Shown here: in pieces, positions 25,718-34,600 of the stretch
Numbering within the stretch: the stretch's first letter is position 1
Layout of the letters: every line of letters starts with the position of its first letter
Assembly: GCA_021842405.1 (NCBI GenBank)
Contig: JAKBZR010000014.1
Span: forward strand, 1-51,517
From: a bacterium
GTDB lineage: Bacteria > Armatimonadota > Chthonomonadetes > Chthonomonadales > JAMCWF01
DNA length: 51,517 nucleotides
Reading direction: 5' to 3'
Made by a program: the position numbers and the translations under genes
The notes under the pieces: model-generated
Databases searched by the model: none
Seen by the model: the letters and a program-made list of their open reading frames with translations, nothing else
Told to the model about the DNA's origin: nothing

Positions 25718-25835
25718 GTTCAGTTCGCTGGGCAATTTAGGCAGGCGTTGCAGGGCGGTATGTCTTGACCCCCATCCCGCCCTTCCCTCTAAGAGGGGGA
25801 AGGAGTTTAGGGGTGAGAACGGGATGAGGAGATTG
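25712..25835. repeat. Dispersed repeat family A, copy 4, overlapping the selD stop
   Basis: The left terminus GAATGAGTTCAGTTC (25712-25726) includes the last codon and stop codon of selD (GAA TGA). The following CTGGGCAATTTAGGCAG, and the segment around ACCCCCATCCCGCCCTTCCC, match copy 2 in reverse orientation. The copy breaks off a few bases before selC; no right terminus is seen. Confidence 0.72.
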
Positions 25836-25841
25836 TAAGAT

Positions 25842-25940
25842 GGGGGCGGTTGGGGTCTGGTGGCTCTCCCGGTCTTCAAAACCGTGCGAGGGGCGAGGAG
25901 ACTCGTCCTTGGTGGGTTCGATTCCCACACGCTCCCGCCA
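25842..25940 (+). tRNA. selC: tRNA-Sec (anticodon TCA)
   Basis: A 99-base tRNA with an encoded CCA. It has an eight-position acceptor (GGGGGCGG against ACGCTCCC, one wobble and one terminal mismatch), a six-pair D stem GGGGTC/GGCTCT with a four-base loop TGGT, anticodon loop CTTCAAA (anticodon TCA, reading UGA), a long variable arm of nine pairs (AGGGGCGAG/CTCGTCCTT) with loop GAGA, and T arm GTGGG-TTCGATT-CCCAC. The long acceptor, six-pair D stem, extended variable arm and UCA anticodon are diagnostic of tRNA-Sec. It follows selA and selD on the same strand. The next ~190 bases (25941-26130) show no feature. Confidence 0.95.
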
Positions 25941-26129
25941 ACTTCGCTATCAAAAAAGCAGCGGGTTTACTGACTGCATTCGGCCCCGGCCCTGATATGA
26001 TCGTGGAGAACGAGAATGGGATTATCGTTAGGCATAAACAGTCAGTGTGTACGCTCGCTCACGCTCGCGGCTCAGAGGTGGCTCGCAGGCTAGTAGATTG
26101 ATTCCCCGATAACATTGCAGTACTAGGGA

Positions 26130-26277
26130 GAGACTGGGGAATGAGATTGCTTCGCTTCGCTCGCAATGACTCCTTCGCTCTTCTGGGGGAAGGAGCACGG
26201 AACGGTTGCGAGGGGGAAGGCTGGGATGGGGGGCGACCAATGCTGTCACAAATCATTCCCACAAAACTGAACTCTTT
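26130..26277. repeat. Dispersed repeat family A, copy 5
   Basis: Right terminus CATTCCCACAAAACTG then AACTC (26254-26275). The interior includes AGATTGCTTCGCTTCGCTCG (inverted relative to copies 1 and 3) and GAGCACGGAACGGTTGCGAG (inverse of copy 2). The left boundary is not sharp. Together with copy 4 it brackets selC with inward-facing family ends. Confidence 0.65.
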
Positions 26278-26285
26278 CCCGGCGA

Positions 26286-26314
26286 TTGCAAACCGAGGCG
26301 GGTTGATGTATAAT
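26286..26314 (+). promoter_or_regulatory. Promoter of tRNA-Ala
   Basis: TTGCAA (26286-26291) and a perfect TATAAT (26309-26314) are separated by 17 bases, the best sigma-70-type promoter in the window. The start of transcription would fall near 26321, about 40 bases before the tRNA. Confidence 0.75.
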
Positions 26315-26361
26315 GAGATTCGGTGCACCGAGAGAACATACGACAAAGGTTTAAATGCAAG

Positions 26362-26437
<76 letters not shown>

Positions 26438-26739
26438 GTCTTTTGTATTGTTGGCAATAAGCCGACCCAGTTTAATCATTAAGAATGCGGGCGCGTTAAA
26501 TAATGATGGGGGCGTTATGAACGCCAGAATCCGGTAAATATCCTCAAATCATAAATGGTTAATAAAAATCCTCTCACCTCAATGCTTCATCGAATTCCTT
26601 TCCCGCCATCTCAAAGGCGTCGCTATGTTCCATCTCGATGCATAAACCGCTCTTAGCTCGAATCGTCTCGTCGTGAATGTTCGCAAACCATGTTTTAAGG
26701 TGGAATAATCTCTTATGGATAACTACAAGGAGCCAGTGA
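26438..26739. other. Intergenic stretch between tRNA-Ala and bioY
   Basis: About 300 bases without a supported gene. It has a small hairpin-like GGGGGCGTTATGAACGCC near 26508 and, on the minus strand, an open frame without a start codon that ends at 26574 (see rejected items). AAGGAG at 26727-26732 is the ribosome binding site of bioY. Confidence 0.5.
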
Positions 26740-27390
26740 TTGAGACGTAGAAACGACCCTGCGCGTCAATCCTTACGCCCAAATCAGGACAGAGTGAGAT
26801 CACTCGCGCGCTGTCCCCTTGCCCATCGCCGCAGCTTGACGAGCGTGACGGGGAGGATTGTGCTTTCGCTCTCCTTTGCGGTAATCATGTCAGTGGCAGC
26901 ACGAGTGCAGATCGCTCTGCCCTTTACCCCGGTTCCCATCACATTTCAAACTTTTGTGGCACTATTGGCGGGCATGCTCCTTGGTCCCGGGCTGGGAATG
27001 GCGGCCATGCTGGAGTATCTATGTTTAGGGGCGATTGGATTTCCTGTATTTGCCCATGGCGGCGGCATCGCCTACTTCCTCTCACCAACGGCCGGCTATT
27101 TAATCAGCTTCCCGCTGGCAGCCGCATTAACCGGAAAAGTGGTTCAAACGCTCGGCCGTGAGGATGTGCGCTCGTTTGGGCTGGCGGCTATGGTTGGTTT
27201 AATCGTAAATTACAGCATCGGCTGCCTCTGGCTGTCGGCGATAACCCGGCAAGACGCATGGATGGCGCTGATATGGGGCGTTTTACCGTTTATTGGATTG
27301 GATATCGTAAAAGGAGCGATCGCGGCTTGCCTTGCTGCTGCGGCCAGCCGAATGGCTCATAATCAATGGCACGATCGTCCAGGATCTTAA
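26740..27390 (+). CDS. bioY: Biotin transporter S-component (BioY family)
   Basis: Membrane substrate-binding component that takes up biotin, alone or with an ECF energy-coupling module. The 216-residue protein has the family signature: ARVQIALPFTPVPITFQTFVALLAGMLLGP, then EYLCLGAIGFPVFAHGGGIAYFLSPTAGYLISFPLAAALTGK, and about six membrane helices. The TTG at 26740 is accepted because AAGGAG lies seven bases before it; this adds a basic N-terminal extension of some 30 residues that is unusual for BioY, so a later start (for example the GTG of VTGRIVLS) is possible. No ECF ATPase genes are nearby. Its end overlaps the next gene by 25 bases. Confidence 0.88.
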   Translation: MRRRNDPARQSLRPNQDRVRSLARCPLAHRRSLTSVTGRIVLSLSFAVIMSVAARVQIALPFTPVPITFQTFVALLAGMLLGPGLGMAAMLEYLCLGAIGFPVFAHGGGIAYFLSPTAGYLISFPLAAALTGKVVQTLGREDVRSFGLAAMVGLIVNYSIGCLWLSAITRQDAWMALIWGVLPFIGLDIVKGAIAACLAAAASRMAHNQWHDRPGS

Positions 27391-28145
27391 ACTTGGCGAA
27401 AAGCGATTGGCTGTTTCTCTTCTTGATCATCGGTTTAGTGCATCCGGCAGCCAGTGGAGCGCAAGCCGCGCCGGGAGCCCTGTACTCCCCCGGATGGCGA
27501 CCGGATGTTATCATACTAATTAAGCCGTTAGGGGCGCAAAATTACCAGGTGGTTGCAGCATCGCCGCATAACAATCAAACGGCGATGCTGTTCCAAGCCG
27601 TAAAGTCGCTGTCTCAGATGGATTTACAGGTTTCCAGTATCCGAAGCATGGTTCTCTCCGGCCCGCAAGGGGGACGTGATTCGATCGTACAATTTTTCGT
27701 ATCGGGATATCTGGTGGTCCATGGAGGAATATGGATCGAACCGCTTATTCGTGCATTTAGCCGATTCAAGCGGCAGGAAATCTCGTTTCTAATTGGAAAT
27801 TACCCACAATTCAATGGACTACGGCAATTTTCAAATCCTGATATTATCATCGCGTTGGTTCAGGCGTCAGGTGGGGTATTTCGTTATCGCATTCAGCTTG
27901 AACGCCCGGGGGCAGCGATCCCATCGCTGCCCCTGTTTCAGCCGATTGTATCTGCACCTCCGCCACCAAAACCGAGGGAAGCCAAAGATTCCCTCTCTTC
28001 ACTATATTGGATTCTAGCCGCCGGACTTATCGCCGGATTTGGTGGGTATATCATAACACGGAGGTTTTCGGCACTGAGAGGTAGAACCGATGCCGGAGCG
28101 CAAACCACCGTCACGCAACGGTGGGATCACTCCAGAAAGCGTTAG
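27366..28145 (+). CDS. Hypothetical exported protein with C-terminal membrane anchor
   Basis: A 259-residue protein with an N-terminal signal sequence (LAKSDWLFLFLIIGLVHPAASGAQA, cleaved near residue 34) and a single C-terminal membrane segment (LYWILAAGLIAGFGGYIITRRF, ~222-243) followed by a basic tail. The domain between would lie outside the cytoplasmic membrane; it has a VDVIILIKPLG-like strand pattern and a Pro-rich stretch (SAPPPPKPRE) before the anchor. I do not recognise the family. It overlaps bioY by 25 bases and ends about 50 bases before the first pilT-like gene, so it may be co-transcribed with the pilus ATPases. The lack of a clear ribosome binding site suggests translational coupling to bioY. 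Confidence 0.6.
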   Translation: MARSSRILNLAKSDWLFLFLIIGLVHPAASGAQAAPGALYSPGWRPDVIILIKPLGAQNYQVVAASPHNNQTAMLFQAVKSLSQMDLQVSSIRSMVLSGPQGGRDSIVQFFVSGYLVVHGGIWIEPLIRAFSRFKRQEISFLIGNYPQFNGLRQFSNPDIIIALVQASGGVFRYRIQLERPGAAIPSLPLFQPIVSAPPPPKPREAKDSLSSLYWILAAGLIAGFGGYIITRRFSALRGRTDAGAQTTVTQRWDHSRKR

Positions 28146-28194
28146 CTTTGCCGGAGCCTCCTAAGGATTGTAGCTGGAAGAAAGGGTTAAACCA

Positions 28195-29268
28195 GTGATT
28201 GAACTTGATGAACTGCTGACCAGGTGTGCGGAATTAAAATGTTCCGACCTTTTTATTAAGGCGGGGGTCACACCCAACGCTCGACTGAACGGGCGGGTAA
28301 CCACCTTGGATGATAGTTTGCCGCCCCTGACGGCGGAAGATACCCGCCGCATGGCGTACAGTAAGATGGATCCGCACCAGATGGAATTCTTTGATGCCCA
28401 CCATGAAATGGACCTGGCCTTCACGATCGAGGGTGTGAGCCGTATTCGGGGCAGCATTATGCAGCAACGGGGTACGGTCGCCATGTTTTGCCGGTTAATT
28501 CCGATTGAAATTCCTTCGCTGGCTGATCTTGGACTGCCGGAAACACTGGCTGACATGACCAAACATCGAGACGGCCTGGTTCTGGTAACCGGACCCACCG
28601 GGTGCGGAAAGTCAACCACCTTGGCTTCATTAGTCAATATGATTAACGAAACCCGACGGGTCAATATAATCACCATCGAGGATCCCATCGAGTACGTACA
28701 TCGCGACAAGATGGCGATCGTCAGCCAGCGTGAAGTGGGCATTGATACCGATTCATTCCAAGATGCGCTGCGGCACGTTTTGAGGCAGACGCCAGACATC
28801 ATCCTGATTGGTGAGATGCGCGATTTGGAGACCATGAATGTGGCGTTGCAGGCGGCGGAAACCGGTCACCTCGTCTTCGCTACCCTGCACACCGCCAGCG
28901 CCGCTGAAACGTTGGACCGCCTGGCGAACATGTTTCAACCTCACGAGCGCCCCATGCTCTGGCTGAGGTTATCCACATCCCTGCGCGGGGTGGTATCTCA
29001 GAAGCTCATTCCAAACCTGGATGCAACCGGGCGATTGGCCGCGCTGGAAGTGATGCTGGTAACGCCGACCATCGCTAAAATGCTGGAGGAAGGCCGATCG
29101 GATGACATTTACGGCGCAATACGCCAGGCCGGATTGGAGGCTTACTGGGGAATGCAGACCATGAACCAGTGCTTGGTGAAGTTCGCGAAGGCCGGTCTCA
29201 TCACGGAGGAAGACGCGCTGCATAACGCCGGCAACTACTCGGAACTTCGGCAGTTGCTGAGAAGGTGA
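28195..29268 (+). CDS. Type IV pilus retraction ATPase, PilU-like (first of three)
   Basis: Cytoplasmic hexameric ATPase of the PilT/VirB11 family. The 357-residue protein has an N-terminal PAS-like region (LFIKAGVTPNARLNG), Walker A GPTGCGKSTT (~130-139), the Asp box IITIEDPIEYVH, Walker B DIILIGEMRDLET and the His box ETGHLVFATLHT. The AIRNLIRE helix that PilT needs for retraction is degenerate here (TPTIAKMLEEG), while the C-terminal ITEEDALHNAGNYSELRQLL end resembles PilU. I therefore call it PilU-like. The GTG start at 28195 follows GAAAGGG. Two further paralogs follow on the same strand. Confidence 0.85.
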   Translation: MIELDELLTRCAELKCSDLFIKAGVTPNARLNGRVTTLDDSLPPLTAEDTRRMAYSKMDPHQMEFFDAHHEMDLAFTIEGVSRIRGSIMQQRGTVAMFCRLIPIEIPSLADLGLPETLADMTKHRDGLVLVTGPTGCGKSTTLASLVNMINETRRVNIITIEDPIEYVHRDKMAIVSQREVGIDTDSFQDALRHVLRQTPDIILIGEMRDLETMNVALQAAETGHLVFATLHTASAAETLDRLANMFQPHERPMLWLRLSTSLRGVVSQKLIPNLDATGRLAALEVMLVTPTIAKMLEEGRSDDIYGAIRQAGLEAYWGMQTMNQCLVKFAKAGLITEEDALHNAGNYSELRQLLRR

Positions 29269-29439
29269 CAAAAAAGCAAGCTCGCACCGCTTCTTGAACC
29301 GCCTAATCCAGTGGTTCATCTATAATAATTGAAAGCATATCGGCAATCGGCCAGCCGGATAACGATATCAATCGTAATTACAATTGACGATGGTGCTAAA
29401 ATAAAGCGTACCAAGATTTAATTCTGTCAATTAAAGACG

Positions 29440-30549
29440 ATGGCAACCGAAATTACTTACCAAATTGATGATTTGCTACGGCAACTGGTGGCCCGGGACG
29501 GTACCGATCTTCACCTGAAGGTTGATGAGCCGCCGATTATGCGCATTCAAGGCCAACTGATGAGGCTGGACGGGCCAAAGCTCACCGATCGCGATATGTA
29601 TGACCTGGTCTACAGCTTGCTCAATGACGAGAGGAAGGTCCGCTATGAGCAAAATATGGAGCTCGACCTCTCTTATTCGGTGCCCGGACTGTCCCGATTC
29701 CGAATTAACCTATTCCGGCAGCAGCAACACATTGGAGCGGTGCTGCGGGTGATCCCGTTCCGCATTCGCACCATTGATGAGCTGATGCTGCCTCAAATTA
29801 CGAAGGAATTAGCCCTTTTACCCCGCGGCTTGATCTTGGTCACTGGGCCGACCGGCTCCGGCAAATCCACCACACTGGCAGCCCTGATTGATCATATCAA
29901 CGAACAACGCCGTTGCCACATCATAACGATTGAAGACCCCATCGAATACATGCACTCGGATAAACTGGCGACCGTCAACCAGCGTGAATTGGGCGTGGAT
30001 ACTCATTCCTTTGCATCTGCCCTCAAACACGTAATGCGGCAAAACCCGGACGTCATCCTGGTGGGTGAAATGCGTGATCTCGAGACGATCCGGCTGGCCA
30101 TCACCGCGGCTGAAACCGGGCACCTTGTTTTCGCCACCCTTCACACCACCGATGCACCCCAAACGGTTGACCGGATCATTGATGTGTTTGAACCGGATCA
30201 ACAGCAGCAGATTCGGATGCAACTTTCCACCACTCTGCAGGCGGTTGTCTCTCAAACACTGCTCCCGCGTGCGGATGGGAGCGGGCGGCTTGCTGCATTT
30301 GAAATTATGATCTGCACCCCTGCCATTCGCACGTTGATCCGAGAAGGAAAGACCTACCAGATGTACACCGACATTCAAACCGGACGCCAGTTCGGCATGC
30401 AGACGCTCGATGGACATCTGCTGGACCTCGTTCGAAAGGGCATGGTGCTGTTTGAGGACGCGCTGGTTAAATCATCGAACCCCGGCGAATTTCAAGATCG
30501 CTATGAGCGCCATGTTGAGCGAGCCCCCGCGCCGGGGACGGGAGGATAG
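29440..30549 (+). CDS. pilT: Type IV pilus retraction ATPase PilT (second of three)
   Basis: A 369-residue PilT. Walker A is GPTGSGKSTT (~135-144), Asp box HIITIEDPIEYMHSDKLATVNQRELG, Walker B DVILVGEMRDLETIR, His box AETGHLVFATLHTTDAPQTVDRIIDVF. The retraction helix reads TPAIRTLIREGKTYQMY, close to the PilT consensus AIRNLIREGK, followed by GMQTLDGHLLDLVRKG. It is the most canonical PilT of the three. The gap to the first gene is 171 bases, and the third gene starts six bases after its stop. It would drive pilus retraction for twitching motility, DNA uptake or surface sensing. Confidence 0.9.
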   Translation: MATEITYQIDDLLRQLVARDGTDLHLKVDEPPIMRIQGQLMRLDGPKLTDRDMYDLVYSLLNDERKVRYEQNMELDLSYSVPGLSRFRINLFRQQQHIGAVLRVIPFRIRTIDELMLPQITKELALLPRGLILVTGPTGSGKSTTLAALIDHINEQRRCHIITIEDPIEYMHSDKLATVNQRELGVDTHSFASALKHVMRQNPDVILVGEMRDLETIRLAITAAETGHLVFATLHTTDAPQTVDRIIDVFEPDQQQQIRMQLSTTLQAVVSQTLLPRADGSGRLAAFEIMICTPAIRTLIREGKTYQMYTDIQTGRQFGMQTLDGHLLDLVRKGMVLFEDALVKSSNPGEFQDRYERHVERAPAPGTGG

Positions 30550-30554
30550 TTGAC

Positions 30555-31646
30555 GTGCTGGTAACCATTGACCAACTGCTGCAAACCACCGTTCACTACC
30601 AGGCATCCGACCTGCATATCAAGGTGGACAGCCCTCCTCTGATACGAATCCACGGCGACCTGCTGCCTTTGGATATGGATCCACTCAATGAGGAGCAGAC
30701 GAAATACCTGGCGATGAGCGTTTTGAGCGATATTCAGCGAGCCCGATTCGAAGAGGATTTGGAGTTGGATTTCGCCTATGAGATACCGGGGCTGGCCCGC
30801 TTTCGAGGAAATATCTACCAGCAGCGGGGCGCCGTTCAGGTCGCCTATCGCGTGATCCCTCTTCACATCAGCACGATGGAAGAGCTGGGATTGCCGCCGG
30901 TTTGCCGCTACTTCGCCGAGCGCCCACGCGGTCTGGTGCTGGTGACCGGACCGGCCGGCTCCGGTAAATCCACGACCCAGGCCGCCATGATTGACTATAT
31001 CAACCACAACTACCCCCTTCACATCGTGACGGTGGAGGACCCTTTGGAGTTTATTCACGAGGATGACGTGTCCCTCATCAACCAACGCGAGCTGGATAAC
31101 GATACGCTCTCTTTCGCCAATGCGCTGAAGTTTGTTTTGAGGCAGGATCCTGACGTGATATTGATCGGTGAGATGCGCGACCTGGAGACAATTCACCTTG
31201 CCATTACAGCAGCCGAAACCGGCCACTTGGTCTTCGGAACGCTGCACACCACCGATGCCGTTCAGACGGTTGACCGAGTGATTGATGTGTTTCCAACCCA
31301 CCAGCAGCAACAGGTCCGAATGCAGATGTCGGTGAATCTGGTTGGTGTCATCTCCCAGACTTTGATCAAGCAGATGGATGGCAATGGCCGAGTGGCGGCT
31401 TTTGAAACGCTGGTCGGCATTGCACCGGTGCGCAACCTGATCCGAGAAAACAAGACCTATCAGATCAACTCCATCGTCGAGACCGGCCAGCGCCACGGGA
31501 TGATGACACTGGATCAATCGCTGGCCGATATGGTGAAGCGGAAAATTGTAAGCTATGAGGATGCCCTTGCCAAGGCGAAGGCGGTCACTGAGTTTAAAGC
31601 GCTGGTGGGCGAAGGTGAAGCGCGGCCGGAATCGGCGGCCGGCTGA
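30555..31646 (+). CDS. Type IV pilus retraction ATPase PilT paralog (third of three)
   Basis: A 363-residue PilT-family ATPase. Walker A is GPAGSGKSTT, with Ala in place of the usual Thr; the Asp box HIVTVEDPLEFIHEDDVSLINQREL and the Walker B/His box (DVILIGEMRDLETIHL, HLVFGTLHT) are otherwise intact. The retraction helix APVRNLIRENKTYQINS is also intact. The GTG start lies six bases after the previous stop, with GGAGG spanning the junction, so it is translationally coupled. Its divergence from the second copy suggests a duplicated gene with a separate role rather than a recent tandem copy. No pilB, pilC, pilM-Q genes are in the window. Confidence 0.87.
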   Translation: MLVTIDQLLQTTVHYQASDLHIKVDSPPLIRIHGDLLPLDMDPLNEEQTKYLAMSVLSDIQRARFEEDLELDFAYEIPGLARFRGNIYQQRGAVQVAYRVIPLHISTMEELGLPPVCRYFAERPRGLVLVTGPAGSGKSTTQAAMIDYINHNYPLHIVTVEDPLEFIHEDDVSLINQRELDNDTLSFANALKFVLRQDPDVILIGEMRDLETIHLAITAAETGHLVFGTLHTTDAVQTVDRVIDVFPTHQQQQVRMQMSVNLVGVISQTLIKQMDGNGRVAAFETLVGIAPVRNLIRENKTYQINSIVETGQRHGMMTLDQSLADMVKRKIVSYEDALAKAKAVTEFKALVGEGEARPESAAG

Positions 31647-31673
31647 TTGTTCTCAATTCACCTTACTCTTCCC

Positions 31674-31703
31674 CCCTCCCCTTCATTGAAGCGAAGGGGA
31701 GGG
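31674..31703. repeat. GC-rich hairpin after pilT cluster
   Basis: CCCTCCCCTTC and GAAGGGGAGGG form a perfect 11-pair stem around an eight-base loop. It resembles the hairpin cores of family A but lacks the family ends, so it may be a fragment. It is not followed by a T-run. Confidence 0.55.
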
Positions 31704-31838
31704 CGCTAAGGTTTCAGCTTCTCTCTCCTCGAATGGGTACCGAGTGAATTACAAGAGAGGGGATCAGGATGGCAGAGCCGATTTTCGGCGCGTCATGCCG
31801 CCCCAAGCCAAATTAAGCACGCCGATCGAAATACCCGA

Positions 31839-34478
31839 ATGAAACTAACCGATTCCACTCATAAGCGATCGCCCGCGCCCGAAACAGGCCGGCCGGACGT
31901 GGAGGAGTTAAGCCGATTCCTGCAGGTGGGACGCGCCTTAATTCAGCAAAAAGTTCTGGCCAGCGCACCCGGCTTACCCATCGCCGCCGAGATCGCTGAC
32001 CTGGTGGACGAGGCGATCCGGAGGATGCTGACGATCGCCTGCGAACGGGTTGGAAAGGGGCTATCGCCTGCCAATATCCCGATTGCGGTTGTGGCGACCG
32101 GTGGTTACGGACGCCGCGAACTTTGCCCTTATTCCGACATTGATCTCACCTTCATTCCCCATCACGATACCGACGAGACGGTTGACCAGGTGATCAAACA
32201 GATGTTCACGCTGGTCATGGACGTTTTCATTGCCCGATGTTCCATTCAAGTCGGTTATGCTTATCGTCTGATGGATGACTGCGCCGATCTGGACCATCAA
32301 ACGCGCAGTGGGCTGCTGGATGCGCGGCTGGTGGCTGGCAGCGAGCGGGTATTCATCGGCTTTGAAAACGAGTATTGGAACGTATTCAATCCAGCCGATT
32401 TCATCTTTCACAAGCTCGAGGAGCGGCGCCAGGCTCAGACGCGCTGGGGTCTCACGCCCCGGGTTGTAGAGCCCAACTTGAAGGAAGGGGTTGGAGGACT
32501 GCGAGAGCTTCAAACGGCGGTATGGATTTGCCAAGCCCGTTATCTACTGCCGGCCGCCCGGGTAAGAGGCGAGCGGGCGTGGGAGGCGCTGGTGAGAAAT
32601 GGCGCGCTCACCGAAGCGGAGGGCAAGGAGTTGGCGGCGTCCAAGGAGTTTTTGTTCCGGGCGCGTAACGCCTTGCATGCCATCACCCAAGCCGAGCGGG
32701 ATGAGCTGGTGGTGACCCGGCAGGAGGAGGTGGCCCACGCGCTCGGCTACACTGACCTTGATGAGAGCGGGGCGACACCGCCGGTTGAGCGATTCCTGCG
32801 AGAGCTTTACGTTCACCTAGCCCGCACCTCCGCCATCGCCCGCCGAGTCTATCGGGTGATCGAGGACGAGCCGCTTTTTTTGGGAATCGGATTGGATACG
32901 GTGCGGCGTGAAATTGTGCCGGCCAATACCGCACTCATTCTGGAGGATCCGGTCTGGATGCTCTGGGCTTGTGAGATGGCGCAAAAGTACAATTTAGAGT
33001 TCAGTAGTGCGCTGGAGCGCCGAATTGAAGAGATCTTGCAGAAGGCCCCAACCGATTACGACCTGGCGCAGGCGGGCGCGGTATTTACCCGCATTTTAAG
33101 CGCACCTTCACGAGTCTATCTCACGCTGCAACGCATGGCCGACACCGGCGTGCTTCGGTGGTTTTTGCCCGAATTGGGGGATACGCTGGACTTAATTCCC
33201 TATGATTCCTCACATGATTATACGGTCGGCCAGCACACCCTCTACGTGGTAAAGTACCTTGAGGAGCTGGGAAATTCGAGCGGCGACGAAGAGACGGCCG
33301 ATTTGCACCGTATCTTTGCCGATCTCGGCTCGCGGGAAGTTCTCTATCTCGCCGCTCTACTCCATGACGCCGGTAAGATTCAGACCGATACCTCCCATTC
33401 GGAGGCGGGCGCCGCGCTCAGCCGAACCATAACCCGGCGGCTGCAGTGGGATGAAAAGCGCGCCGGTGATGTCGCTTTCCTGGTGCAGCATCATCTGCTG
33501 ATGTCCGATACATCCCGTTTACGAGATCTAAACCTCGAGAGCACCGTCCGTGATTTCGTATCGGTGGTCAACGATGTTGATCGCCTACAGATGCTCTACC
33601 TGCTGACCTACGCCGATACCCGCGCGGTTGGCGCCGGGGTCTGGACACAGGTGAGGGCCCGATTTTTACGCGATCTCTACCGGCGCGCCGAAAGGTTGTT
33701 GATCTCGGAAGAGCCGGAGATGAGCGAAGAGGATCAGGTTCGCCGCGCACGCCGGTTTTTGCAGCAAGAGCTACCGCTCGAAAACCTACCTCCCGATCAG
33801 GTTTCCAATCATATCCAATATATGCCGGCAACCTACATTTTGAACACACCCCTCAAAGAGATTGCGCTTCACATCACCTACGTGCAGCGCGCTCGGGAGA
33901 GCAGGCCGGTGATTGAGTTCACGGAAGAACGGGGCGCCGGCTACACCGAACTCACCGTCTGCACTCAAGATGATCCCAAGCCGGGGTTGCTAGCCAAGAT
34001 TTCCGGCTCCCTCTACTCCGCCGATCTCAATATCCACAGCGCTCAAGTCTATACCCGCCATTCCGATCTGGATGACATGGCCCTTGACGTCTTATGGGTT
34101 GATTTTCGAGGCCGTCCCCTGACGCCGGGCAAACGTCGGGAAGTATCGAAACGGCTCGCGGCGGTCCTCACCGGCGAAGTTTTAGTAGGGGACCTATTGG
34201 CCTCTCGAAAAGCGGCGGATCGGACCGGCGAGGTGCGAGAGATCACGGTGGAAAATGATCTATCGGAAGGTCTTACCCTGATTCAGGCGCTTTTCTTAAG
34301 GGAGCCGGCCGCGCTCTATCGGCTCAGCCAGGCATGCGCCGGATCAGGGTTTAACATCACCAGCGCCCGCGTCGCCGCCAGCGAAGATCGGACCACGGTG
34401 AGCTGTTACGTGACCGGCGCGAAGGACCTCACCCCAACCGAGGTTACCGATGCGCTCTTTGCCTATTTAAAAAGGTGA
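31839..34478 (+). CDS. glnD: [Protein-PII] uridylyltransferase / uridylyl-removing enzyme
   Basis: Glutamine sensor that uridylylates or deuridylylates PII proteins. The 879-residue protein has the full domain order: nucleotidyltransferase (ATGGYGRRELCPYSDIDLTF, ~87-106, with the GG and DxD-type metal site), a helical linker with VEPNLKEGVGGLRELQTAVW, the HD phosphohydrolase domain (SHDYTVGQHTLYVVKYL and ALLHDAGK ~507-514), and two ACT domains at the end (ELTVCTQDDPKPGLLAKISGSLYSADLNI and LFLREPAALYRLSQACAGSGFNI). No glnB, glnA or amt gene is nearby. The ATG at 31839 has no clear Shine-Dalgarno sequence, but the next 30 residues are poorly conserved so a later start is possible. Confidence 0.93.
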   Translation: MKLTDSTHKRSPAPETGRPDVEELSRFLQVGRALIQQKVLASAPGLPIAAEIADLVDEAIRRMLTIACERVGKGLSPANIPIAVVATGGYGRRELCPYSDIDLTFIPHHDTDETVDQVIKQMFTLVMDVFIARCSIQVGYAYRLMDDCADLDHQTRSGLLDARLVAGSERVFIGFENEYWNVFNPADFIFHKLEERRQAQTRWGLTPRVVEPNLKEGVGGLRELQTAVWICQARYLLPAARVRGERAWEALVRNGALTEAEGKELAASKEFLFRARNALHAITQAERDELVVTRQEEVAHALGYTDLDESGATPPVERFLRELYVHLARTSAIARRVYRVIEDEPLFLGIGLDTVRREIVPANTALILEDPVWMLWACEMAQKYNLEFSSALERRIEEILQKAPTDYDLAQAGAVFTRILSAPSRVYLTLQRMADTGVLRWFLPELGDTLDLIPYDSSHDYTVGQHTLYVVKYLEELGNSSGDEETADLHRIFADLGSREVLYLAALLHDAGKIQTDTSHSEAGAALSRTITRRLQWDEKRAGDVAFLVQHHLLMSDTSRLRDLNLESTVRDFVSVVNDVDRLQMLYLLTYADTRAVGAGVWTQVRARFLRDLYRRAERLLISEEPEMSEEDQVRRARRFLQQELPLENLPPDQVSNHIQYMPATYILNTPLKEIALHITYVQRARESRPVIEFTEERGAGYTELTVCTQDDPKPGLLAKISGSLYSADLNIHSAQVYTRHSDLDDMALDVLWVDFRGRPLTPGKRREVSKRLAAVLTGEVLVGDLLASRKAADRTGEVREITVENDLSEGLTLIQALFLREPAALYRLSQACAGSGFNITSARVAASEDRTTVSCYVTGAKDLTPTEVTDALFAYLKR

Positions 34479-34497
34479 AGGGGTAAAATTTAAACGG

Positions 34498-34503
34498 TAT
34501 AAT
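34498..34503 (+). promoter_or_regulatory. Putative -10 element for the 34601 gene
   Basis: A perfect TATAAT, preceded by CGG, lies about 98 bases before the start codon in the glnD-34601 gap. There is no clear -35. Confidence 0.35.
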
Positions 34504-34600
34504 ACGTATCATGTAAGATGGCGTCGTGAACCGTAAATCATTCTATCTTGTGTCGATTCGTAGTCTCGATACGGTTCATCTTCAAGTGAGGTAAGAAATC

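Noticed and set aside
26574-26760. Open minus-strand frame ending ...FEMAGKEFDEALR before bioY
   Set aside because: Protein-like composition, but no start codon with a ribosome binding site and overlap with bioY; at best a gene remnant. A translated search of the last 40 residues would decide.
30501-31517. 338-codon open frame antisense to the third pilT-like gene
   Set aside because: It mirrors a well-supported PilT coding frame and its translation has no recognisable domain; similar antisense frames occur opposite the second PilT and hydB and follow from codon bias.
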